From: Casuarius casuarius | Taxonomy: Eukaryota; Chordata; Aves; Casuariiformes; Casuariidae | DNA length: 64,000 bases | Direction: 5' to 3' | Assembly (NCBI GenBank): GCA_003342895.1 | Contig: PTFA01000193.1 | Location: forward strand, 1,744,433-1,808,432 | In this document: piece after piece, positions 11,560 to 22,559 of the stretch | How positions within the stretch are numbered: position 1 is the stretch's first letter | How the letters are laid out: each line of letters begins with the position of its first letter | The notes under the pieces: generated by a model | Told to the model about the DNA's origin: nothing | The model's database searches: none | The model's input: the letters and a program-made list of their open reading frames with translations, nothing else | Position numbers and translations under genes: made by a program

Positions 11560-14500
11560 AGCAGTAACGCTTTGTTTACCTCTGGTAGGGGGAGAGCAAG
11601 GTGAAAGGTGGCAGATGGAAAATCGGGATTTTGCAAGAATGTTTTACTTTTTTTTAAATGGGCTGGGATCCAAGAAGGAGTATTTGTTAAAACTAGTGCA
11701 GTGTGGTTTGTAGGACACTTCCTAGTTCAGGCAGCATGTGTGATATTTAAGATAAAATCCTTCGTGCACACAGGAGTCGTTGATGTTGTGGAGCAGCAAG
11801 TCCTGGAAATGCTGGCTGGCTGGAGCAGCTCAAGCAGGTTGCAGATACAAACCCAAAATATTATAAACAGTTCTCTGCAGTGGCTTGCTTATGTGTTGGA
11901 CCTGTCTCCTGAAATGAAATGTCTGTCTATTACAGTGGGAATCTTTGTTGTAAACCAGTTATATAAAGTAAGGTCAGTTTGAATCTTTGTAGCTGGCAGC
12001 ATAATCCTGACTGGGGAATTATTTTTTTCCTTAAATGAACTGCCTATGGAAAAAAAAGAATCTCTGAAAGGATTTGGTCCAAGTGCCAATGGAAGGGTAA
12101 AGCGAGTGTGTCATCTTCTTGAACCTCTGGGAAATTATTGTTGGGAGTTTTCCTCTTATGCATGAGTTGCGTTAAGTGACAACAACAGCCTCATAATTAA
12201 GGTGTTAACTGCATGCTATTTGCATAAATATTAGCTGTCGATTTGCGTGTGGAGGAGGAAGATCATCATCAAGGGAAAAGGTCTTGAGACAGGTCAAGTA
12301 ACAAAGGAAATTTTTCTTCCAAAGAAAAGCATTTTCCCTAAGAGTGCTTACCACGGTATTTTGAACAAATCTCTTAAAAGGCCATATTCTGTGTTCAGTC
12401 TGTGTAAAATCTTGCTTGCATCAGTAGATGATCTGTTCCACGCTGATGGACCTATTGAACTTAAACCTCAGTCTGTGAAGTATAGCTACTGTCAACAAAA
12501 TGCACCGTGCAACAGTCAGAAGTGGTCCTTTCTGGAATGCTGACATTTTTCTAATCAAGGCTTGAAATATGTTAAGTCCCTGTGTAACCGTGAGCATGCC
12601 TGGCCTATTCTGGGTGTTCTCAGATCTCTACGGAGAAATAACTTAATGTATTTTCATACCTGTTGTCCAAAGTAATGTTAGTGGCTGGTCAAGTACTGTG
12701 TGACATAAATCTTACTCAGTTAGGTAGGCGGGCATGAACAGTGCCTGGGAACCCTTTGTAGGTTTCTTGTACTCGGTAACTTCAGCATCCTCCAAAAACA
12801 GTCTCATATAGACAAATGCTGATAAATATATTATAGCTCTTGAATATTATATATTGTAGCTTGTTACTAGAGGCGGTGTTTGCTGAAACTGTCTGTCTAA
12901 AGTAATATCAGACTTCCCATGTTGTGGATTTCATAGTTACACTTCACGTGTTGTCTGGCAAAATAAAAATTGTTTGCCACTCATCTTAATCCCTAGAGGA
13001 AGTGTGGTATTCAGAGACATGATGCGTGAAATTCTTTGCTGACTTTTCTGCCCTTTGTGTTAGTCATGCCTTTAAATTCCCCAACCTCATGAGTGCTCTT
13101 AAAAAGCCAGTGATTTTAAAGCTAATAAAAAGAATTATCCTTCTGTTGTCTATAGATTCAGAAGCTGGTGTGCATGCATACCGGCATCTAGGCCAGGCCC
13201 ACCAAACCTAGTTTGAAGTTTATGCCTGGGGGTATTTAGTAATTAGTCTTTCCAGCATTGACTGTCCTGCTGGCGTGAGTGCTTTGACATTGGGTCTTCA
13301 CGAGGTCTGGCACTGCTAAAGCTGAGGCTGAATTGAGGCATGTTTGTGCCTGTTACTGGAACTGCTTAAGTCAGCCTTAAGAACTAGTACCCACATCTGA
13401 GTACATCTAAATATCATTCTTTTCAAAATAGTGCGAAGAGACAGGAAGAGGAAGAGCTAACTTTTCCACTGGAAAGCTGCCTTGGGCCAGGTTATTGTAC
13501 AGAACCATCGTTTTACATTTGTGCGAGCGTAGAAAAGTGAAGGCTTTTAGCGGGGTTGTTTGAGTATGGCCAGCTTTCGCAGCTTGCTCAATTTACTTGT
13601 TGGAGGGCGGGCTTTTATCCTGATTATTCATTATTTCAGCAGTGAGACTGAGTATCTTAACGAGTGTATAACAGTCATTAAGAACCTTGTGAAAAACTTT
13701 TGTCTCATCCCTCAGTCCTCCCCCCTTGGGTATGCATTCCTCCTGCATGCCCTTTCCCCCAAGAAACTGCTTGATAACTCTGTCTTCCTCTTACTTTGAT
13801 ATTTCCTCTTTTTATTTTTTTTATTATTATTTTTTAAATTTCTGGGTCATCTAGGCAAGTTGAGGAAGTCGCTGGCTGTACTTCTTCGTGGCTGTAAATG
13901 GGAGAGGAAGAAGTCTACGTCAGCGATCTGGGCTGTTGTTAGCTCAATCTACTTAATAAAATACTTGCTGCAGTCAGGGGTCTGCCATGGTTGTGTGAAG
14001 CATAAATACCTGTTACAGCTTAGCCTGAAACCTAACAGCTCCCTAAAATTTTCTGCAGGCAGCTGAAGACCCTGGTGGACTGTTTGGTTTATGACAAGGT
14101 CCCTTCTTCCAGACCAGTGAGAGCTGTGCTACGGATGTTGTGTCTTGTAGTGTGCTTGCAATGAATGTCTTTGGGATTCAAGTAGAAGCATGAAAAGGAA
14201 ACAAAATGTTTACATCATGCTTAGATAAGAGTTAGAGTTGACCTTTGAGTTTTTCTGGCATGGTGGCATTCCAGAATCAGTATCTGGTCAAGGACAGACT
14301 TGCAAGCATTTGTACCATTCTGGCCAGCCTGATCTTTGCTGTGGAGCACTGTCTCCTTGAGGAACTGCATCTCTCCAGTAGCAGGAGACACGCCGGAACT
14401 TGGTAGGGCCTTTTAAAGGACTCGCAGACCTGCTACCCAAGCAGGTGTTGTCATTCAAGTGGATAACCAGGCCGTCATGTAATGCATAAACAAAGCAGGG

Positions 14501-17500
14501 AGGTATTTGTTACGCCTCCTTTGTTGGGAAGCCCTGCCAGGTCTGGGCTTGGTTTAACAAGGCACTCCTGGTTCTCATGGAGCTAATAGGGAAAGAGAGT
14601 GTATACAGACAGGCTTGGTTCATGGTGCATTCTTGGATTTATTTGGATTAAGGACTACCAAATTAATTTCCCTTGCTCTCAGAATAATAATATGCAACTG
14701 TTTGCTTGACAGCTAAGAGCTTCTTATGTGTTGCTTCAAAAGTGTCTGTGGTGGCAGAGTTCAGGAGCAGCAGAAGCTTTTCCTCAGCGTTATGACGGCT
14801 AAGGCAAGCTGGGAGCCTCTGCTGTAGAGAGTCTTGCTGCCCTTTTTTAGCTGAGTGTGACCATAGGCAGCAGCCTCCTGGGACTTTAAAACCTACACTA
14901 GTTTGAAAGGGCCCACGTACTGCTTGTCAACATGACAGGATCAGGAACTACTGCTTATGAAAGATCGCTTGGAGCAGGACATGCGAATTCCTCTCGGTGC
15001 AGGAGGGTTGTTGGCTGGGGCTCTGGTGCATGTGATCGAGGTGATGCCATAGTGTTTTTGAGCAAATAAGCAAAATCCTAGTATTTCTGTAGCTCTGTAT
15101 TAGTACTTATAAATGGGAAGCATTTAACGTGGTATGTGTATCTTTACAGTAGTTGCTTTTTGCAGGCTGCTTGTGTTTCTCAGTCTTGCATTTGGCTGTA
15201 GACTAGTTTCATCAGAATTTGACAGTTATTTTTGGCTGATTAAATACCTATGTGGAGCAGTGATGTAGTAATCAGCTGATAAGTGGTATGTGATTGAGTC
15301 TCTCCCAGTCCCTGACTTCAGTCTGTGTATCATGAGATTTTGCAAAAAGCTAGTGAAAAAAATGTTTAATTGGAAAGTTTCTTTTCTAAAGAAACTTTGT
15401 CAGGTTTCTTACCTGGAAAGTCATTGTTTTAATGGCAATTACATCGAGCTGTTGAGAGTCAACTGAAGTTTCTAGTGACTAGCTTGTCATGCCATCTTTT
15501 ACAAGGGTCAGGCGGCGTTGCATGTTCAGTCGCGGTTGTTATGATGCCTATGGCCATGATGCCTAAGCACAATTTATAATTATCCCCATTTACTGGTGGG
15601 AAATCTGAGCACCTTCTGCACTTCGGTGCTGCAGTGAATCATTCTGCAGCCATGTGTGTTGACTCCTCCCCGTGCTGTGTCACATTATGCTGCCTGGATT
15701 TCAGGACGGTTGGACTTGGAGTAGCAGTGAGGTTTTTTCTCACCGGTCTGTGCTTTTGTCAGCACTACTTTGAGTCCTGCGCTGAAGAAGGATGTGTGTG
15801 CTACTTGCATCGGTGGTTGTCTGAGGAGTAGTTGCAGTTGCTGCATCAGCTGATTGAGCAATTGAGGCTTTAGAAATTCAGGGTTTTTTCCTTGATTATA
15901 TTCTTCAAGTGAGGGCATTATAAGGAGGCGTGCATCTCCAGGGCTGTTAAATAGCATTTCTCATGGCTGTGATTTCATGGAGCTGCAACTCGGATGACAG
16001 ATCCCGGGTTATTGGGACCAAGGAAGCTTTTTCTACTGGTCACAAGCATGGTTTATGAATTCTGATTTATGCAGAGCAGTCGTACGTCTGTCTCTACTCC
16101 TTACGACTTTTTCAGTTACCTGCCCATCTTTTCTCGTGGTGTTTTTCTTGTTTGTTCCTGACTTCCAGCTGTGTCTGTAGGTACTGCCTGGAGAAGGGTG
16201 CCTAACCTTCTAGTGTTTAGCTGTTCATGACGATTTTTATGTGCCATATCTGAATTGCTTACAATCATGTACTGCTCAGCAGCAATATCTTGGTTTCAGG
16301 AGATGTCCCTCGGACTTCTTTCATTTGGGAAGGGAGAAAAAGAGAGCAGATCCTGAACGTGTTCTTGCTTTGCATTTGAAAACAGTAGTAGAGAGCACTC
16401 GATTGTTCAAAACTGCTTAATCAGGTATCCAGAGTAAGTAGGACGCTCTCCAAGTCCCTTTTGCTTTTAAGAAAAGAGGGCAAATGAAAACCCTGGTTGA
16501 GAAAGACGTTAAGAAAACCACGTCAGTTATTTCTCCAAGAAACCTTGGTCACAGTGTACCTTTTAAAGATGCAGTAGATGTCTAGAAAGTTGCTTCTGAC
16601 TTTTATTCTAGCCTTGATCCTCCTGCAGCCCTGATTGGAGTATGAAGGGAAGGTTGGGTGCTACATGTGTGATGACTCACGGTGCCACCCAGAGACCGCA
16701 GTTAAGGTAGTATTCGCTTTCGTCCTAGAATGAGTTTGATGCATTGGTTTAAATACATTTTTCTGTGTTGCAGTTGGCAAAGGGGAGGTTACTAGCAGAA
16801 GAGCACCAGCACTCCATGTCGGTCACGTGCTTAGAGTAATGGTGAAGTCAGGTCCTCTAGGGCAGGAAAGCATTTAAATTCTGTGGGGGGTTTTGAATGC
16901 AGACAAAGCATCTTTCTCGGAGTACGCTGGTGCCTGCACTGATGCCTGTTTTCCTTCCGAAATTCCTCATGTGCCTCTCCCATGAGTGCTCTTGTGATTC
17001 TTTGGGTCGCTTTCCCAGGGAACAGGAATTTCTCCCTGTGTCGGGAACAGCCGTGGTCAAGCAGCAAGCGAGCGGGTGCACATCGCTGACTCGATTGAAC
17101 CCCTTTGCTGGGTTTTGGGCTGTTCTGTTGCGAGTTAGAGATCTTCCCTAGCTGCTGCTTAGGGCTGTGGGCCTGCCCTGGCCTTGCCTACGAAAGATAA
17201 TGTGGAGGACTGGAAATCATTTGGTCTCTGGCACTGGCAGTAAATTATGCTTTGTCTTTGTAGCCCTTACCCACTGGGGCAGCAAGGAAGAAAGGGCTCT
17301 AGTTCGGATTTTTAGGGCTTGCGGGTGACCCTTTGGATCGGTTTATATAAATATTTACTTTGCTTTTCATTGGAAAAAGTGTCACAGCACTCAAAGCAGC
17401 AGAAGAATGTTCTTGAAGTTCGTGACTGTGAGCTGGCAGTAAAGAAACAGTGTGGTAACTCGTCCACTTTCCTAGAGTGTCATGCTAAATTGTAGTGTTT

Positions 17501-20500
17501 TAGCGAAGGAAAGGGGCCCCGTTTAGAGCTGCTCTCTGATATTGAAGTCTAATACACCAGTGGGGGGGATGGGAAAAAGACTTTTGTGTTACATTACACC
17601 AGCATCTGTAAGCAGCTGCAGTTTAGAGCTGCGTTTTGATCCTTGCTAATTCTGATACAAGATGAAAAGCTGACTACATGCCTACCGTTTAAAGTAGAGA
17701 AACGGCAAGTGTGGGCTTCCTTGGAGATTGCAAAGGTGCGCTGTGCAGATGTGCTTTTCTTCCTGAAAGATTTGGGTTTTCATTATGCAGTAACGTTGGC
17801 TTTTTTTCCTCCTTTGTTCTCTCCTCCAGCAGATACATTCTGGTTGCACTCGCTCGGCAGCAGCGCTGCGCTAGACTTCCAGCTGGGGGAAAATGTTTTC
17901 CTTGCTAAACTGGCACTACCCCAACAGATTTTTCCACAGAGTATGTTTTGGGCACACCCTGGATATGGTGCATTTTGTAAGTGTCTCGTTTCAAAGGCTT
18001 GGAAGACTGGCCGGCTTTGCTAGGCCATCTTCGGTTAAACACTAAAGGCAAAAGGGAACTTCAGAAATCTCACTTAGGTTTTACTCGGTGTATTTTTGAA
18101 TGAAAGGACATGAAAATATGGATAGGTGAAGGCATGTGTGTTGAGCAGTAACTGGGCTGGGAAGTGGAAACGCTGAGTTGCGACGCAAGCTCCTGTGTTG
18201 CAGTTGCCCTTTCTGCCTCCAGAGCCAAACCCTTCCCACGGATCACGTTCACCGGTGTCCTGATGGTTCAGCTCTCCGCTGTATTCAGATCGTCTCTAAC
18301 ATCCTGTAGCTGCAGTTCTGTGCATCTGAAAGACTTGCTGATGTGCTGGTCGTTGATTTAATGAAATGGTTTGCTTAAGTAGCATCCAGCTTTTCTCGTC
18401 CCCCCTCCTCCTCCCTCTGACCTTGTCTGTGCTAAGGTCGCTCTTGGAGTGTCCGCCCCAGCGTCAGGTCAGCGATGGAGGTGACACCTTGGTAAAAGAG
18501 AACGTTAAAAAGGAGAGTAAGAGACTTCCGCTGTTGAGCGCTCGGGTTCCCTGGTTTTGTTGTGAAGCTGTGTTGTCGCAAAGATTTTGCTGCAGGTTGG
18601 TCATGGGGAAGTCGAAGGTGGCTCTCCTGTTCCTCCGCCTCCCCCAGATCAGCCTCCAACTAGATGCACAGAAACGCGCTTGCCGCTACAGCAGTCTTCT
18701 GCGGTCAGTTGTACCTACGCAGGGAGACATCGTGGCGATGTATTTATAGCTCTCTGTTAGTTGTAAGCCACCAGGTTAGTGAAGGTGAGCACCTTGGCAG
18801 ATGGCCGTTTTCTCGTTGGTACTCATGTGCAACCATGATGTCTTAGCTGCAATACGAGATGTTCCCGCTGATAGTGATGGCAGAGTTCGGCTGGCACATC
18901 TCGTGATTCTTCTGCCTCTGAAGCAGATTAATTTATGTGGTCTTATGAATGACTGAATATAAACATGCTCTTTTCTGAACCATTTAATTCTCTACAATAG
19001 TTAGCTCATTTTAAAGAGTTCTAGTTCCTTCTGTAAAACCTGCTAAATGCACACATCCTTAGCGTATAAAATGCACAATTCTTGTGTGGTCTTTTGCTTA
19101 TTTACGTAGCAGGACAGTTGTTTCTGTCAGGCGGAGCGGGAGAAAGGAGCAGTCTTTGACAGGTAGCTGCAGATGTCACCGCAGGTTCGGGTGTCTCTGC
19201 TGTTCAGAGAGGCGCAGCACTGAGTTTGTCGGATAGTTTTGAGCGTTGCTTAATTTTTTAAAAAGCGCTTCCTGGAGGGCTGGGCAGGGACGAGGGTTGA
19301 CTCATGAAGTATAACTTCAGTTGACTTCTTAATAAAATATTAAATGACTTTAAAAAAATAAAAGGCAATGCAACAACAACAAAAAATCCCTGCGCTATAA
19401 TGGTGGCTTTTTTGTTTTTAGTGTAGGCTCAAGACATTTGGTCACCAAATTACCAAAAGAGGGGAAATAAGGAAGATCAAGGTACTCTTTATGTAGCAGA
19501 GCTTCAGGCTTGTATTTGTGACATTTTAGCAGTTTCCATAGTAACATATAATGATGTTGTAAGAAACAAGATGCCGTGATTTTATTTGTATAAGGGAGGA
19601 CTTTAAAATATTAATGGAAGGCAGTGTGAATTAGAGAGAAGTCCAATTATGTTTTCTGTCGGGAGCAGAAAAATTGATGCCGGGTAGAGGACACTGATTT
19701 AATGGGTTGTCCTGAGTGAACAGCTCTCTGTAGATTGAACTTTCCTTGGCCAGCAAACGGAAGATGAGGGAGAGCTTTGGTCGTCCTGGGAATGTTTACC
19801 TCTAATATTAGAGAGTAAAGACGTTGTGGCAAAGCTTTGGAAGCGTCTGCTGCTGTTCACTTTAAATCTTGGCTGTTGTTTTTGTAATGATGATGCCTTT
19901 TTATTTTTGTGCTTGCTCTCCAAGTCTGGGAAAAAACTATTTTATCCCAGAAGTACTTTTCAACCCAGCCCGTCCACAGTTGGAACCGATTTCCTCGTTT
20001 TATGATACTTGGTTAAATGCTTGGAGCCGTTACTCTGTCTGAGTTTGTAGGATTCTTTGTAAGTTTGGTTGGGTTAAAAATGAGGTGGCTCCATTTAGAG
20101 GTTTTGGTAATAGAGCAGCTCATGCAGCTTTACGGGCAACCTGCGTTTAGCGAGCTCCCGGGAGGCTCCCGCTTGGTGACTGAGGCGGAGCTTTGGCTGT
20201 TGCAGGGCTGGTGATGTTACGTTGCCTTATCAAATCCCCTCCAGAGTTGAGTAAGAAGCAAAGGGCTTTTGTGTAGACGCAAGAGACAAAAATCGCAATA
20301 AATGGCTTCTTGGAGAAAAAGAGTTTAGAGAGGGATGTTTTTGCGCGTGTGTTCGCGAGTGGATGCAAGTTCCTGAGCTGTGGGTTGGGGCCGGATCAGC
20401 CTCCATCCAGCCCCGGGTTTCCGCCCCGTTATGCCGATAGAGGCAGCGGAGGGCAGTACGAGGCGGTGTGGGTTAGATGACTTTGGAGCTGAATCACCTG

Positions 20501-21239
20501 GAGAAAACAGGGAAGACATTTCTGCTATCCAGATTGTCTTCAGCATCAGCACACAAATTTCTCATTTCCTTGTGTCTTTATCTGTGGCTTTCTGTTACCA
20601 AGTTAGATATTTAATCTTTCTATCGTAAAGTTAGGTATTAAGTCTTCCGAGCTTTCGGCCTTGCCCTGATAGCGAGTGACGGGGAGGTTGCCAGGAGCCG
20701 ATCCAGAGATGGTTAGTGCTCTCTCCTGGATGCAGCCGACATTGCTGGCCAGAGGTTACTTGGTGTTGCCTTGCCTGGCTCCGCAGAGGCCCTTTATGAT
20801 TTTCTGTCGTAATTATGAAGCTTGGCCGGAGTGACAGAAGCTGGCTCGTGGTTAACATGGTTCTCCTGCCCATTTAACTCTGGCTAGGACACCTTTTGCT
20901 GGTGCAGTGGCAGCCGGTCCCGACTCATTCCCAGGCCTCCAGCGGTTGCAGACGCTGCTGCTGCCTCTTCTCCGCGTGCTCTGTAGCTGCCGGCGCGCTG
21001 GGCAGTCTGGGGGGGGGGAACGGCTTCATTCGTAGGGGCCGCGCGTGCCGTGGGAGTCGGTTCTCGCTGTATCGTGCCAAGCAAAGGTGCGCTCGATTGT
21101 AGGAAGAGATACTTCCTTGTTAATAAAATAATTATTAATAAGCACTGCTTTGCACTTTTTGATTTGCATGTGGAGTCTACGTGGCCAAAGTACCTTGCGA
21201 TACCGTGACCACGGGGGCTGGTGTTAAAAGTGCTCGAGA
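11560..21239 (+). other. KANSL1 intron 2, first segment; no gene recognised
   Basis: About 9.7 kb of AT-rich intron. It contains an octamer (POU) match at 12218-12225, AT-rich stretches near 12800-12870 and 13800-13850, a perfect 11-bp, 3-nt-loop hairpin at 15374-15398 with a second small hairpin at 15401-15415, and a G run at 21009-21018. Open frames are short and unsupported. No transposon coding sequence was recognised. Confidence 0.75.
15374..15398. repeat. Perfect inverted repeat (11-bp stem, 3-nt loop)
   Basis: Arm 15374-15384 is the exact reverse complement of 15388-15398, with a TCT loop. A second hairpin, with a 5-bp stem and 5-nt loop, lies at 15401-15415. These are seen directly; function is unknown. 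Confidence 0.85.
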
Positions 21240-21620
21240 GGGAGGTGAACGTGTGCCGGGGTGGGTGCGGCAGCCCGCGTCGGCGCGCCCGTCCTGCGGC
21301 GCTTACCGAGGCATGGCGCAACGGGCGCGCGAGCCGGCGTGCGATGCCCGCTGTTAACCTGCGATCTCTTTTTATCCGCGCGCATTGCTTCAGGTCGTGT
21401 CCTGCCCTGGGTACTTTGGGCGCCAGCGCAAAGGGCAGGCGAGCGGCGTTGTGTCGGCGCCTGGTCGAGGAAGCCGCGGCGTGGGGTCGGAGGCGTCGCC
21501 GCTGCCCTTTCAAAATTATGCCTTAAGAAGCAAAGCAGAGTGGAAAGCTGAAAAGCGGGAAAGCGCGGTCGCTGAGGGTCCTGGCTGACCCGTGCGCTCC
21601 ATCTGCTGCCTTGATGAGGG
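21240..21620. promoter_or_regulatory. Intragenic CpG island in KANSL1 intron 2
   Basis: I count about 39 CpG dinucleotides in 21241-21510, at island density, against CpG-poor flanks on the left side. It carries repeated CGCG and GGCGC-type motifs, as in unmethylated island promoters. No coding exon is evident: the long minus-strand open frame here is explained by the GC-rich, stop-poor composition. It could be an alternative KANSL1 promoter, the start of an antisense or sense non-coding RNA, or a regulatory island. CpG enrichment continues weakly to about 21850. Confidence 0.55.
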
Positions 21621-22512
21621 CAGGCGTGTCTCCCGTTAGCGTCACGATCTGGGGTTTTGGTGCAACTTTAGCGCAGATCACATGTAGGTTGGATGTCTTA
21701 GGTGGCAGCCCCTCGCTGAGAGCAGGCAAAAGCGCCGGGGCTGGTCGCCGCATGGGCGTCTGATCCAGAGCCAAGGGAAGGACCGGGAGCTGCGAAGGCG
21801 CTCGGGCACCTCGGTGCGCTCGGTCTGGCTTGGTTCTGCTAGGGGGTTGTGACACTTAACTCTCGTGGCCCTCGCTCCCGACCCGGGTGGTTTGATGCAA
21901 GGGAGGCAAAGCGAAGCGGTAGCAGCATCCCCGTTCCCGGGGCTGTCGCCTCCGCTGGAGGCTCGCGTCTCAACAGCCGAGGGGAGAGTGTGTGCGTTTA
22001 ACAGCCGTTACCCAGATTCCTGCTGGGGCAGTAGCATAAATAAAAATGGCAACAGCTAAATCTGCCTATTTTCGTGTGAATCGGTGGAGCCTTTCTCCAC
22101 GTGACTCGTGCTATTCCAGCGCTGGCTATTTCCAAACCCGAGACAATTGGCCTTCTGTGGGTCGGCGTTTTGAATGCAGAACACTCGCAGGCATGGAGCA
22201 AGGGCCCTCCAGCACTTTGTGATATCGGCTTCTTACCGCCTCCAACCGAAAACAAGAAAATAAAATAATCCTATCCCCTCTGTAGGTGCCTCTCCTGCCA
22301 CTGCGCAGGAGTTTCTGGAAGTCAAAGGGAAGATGTTGTTTAAACTGACGTAGCAGAAAATAATGCGAGGAAACTACAACCACCTGAGGAAATCTCTCAT
22401 GCATTAAACGCTTTTCCTATTTCAAGGCAGATGGAACTGATACGGATTAATTTTTGAATATCTGTCACTATAAAATACCCGCCCATCGGCCCGGCAGTGC
22501 TTGTGAATGTCA

Positions 22513-22559
22513 TCTAATGACTTCTCAAAGGTTCATTGTTTATGCGTCGGTCAAAGTCC
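22513..22559. promoter_or_regulatory. Candidate enhancer core: TCF/LEF, SOX, FOX and HNF4-type sites within 47 bp
   Basis: Matches seen in order: TAATGA homeodomain-type core (from 22515), TCAAAGG (TCF/LEF, 22525-22531), CATTGTT (SOX, 22534-22540), TGTTTATG (forkhead, 22537-22544) and GGTCAAAGTCC (HNF4/nuclear receptor type, 22549-22559). Each motif is short and common by itself. The clustering, in a block with few low-complexity features, is what suggests an enhancer. This is inference only. Confidence 0.3.

Noticed and set aside
20884..21513. 209-codon open frame on the minus strand
   Set aside because: It lies in the CpG island, where stop codons are rare. Its product is Arg/Ala/Pro-rich low-complexity sequence without a domain I recognise, and no splice or promoter context supports it.
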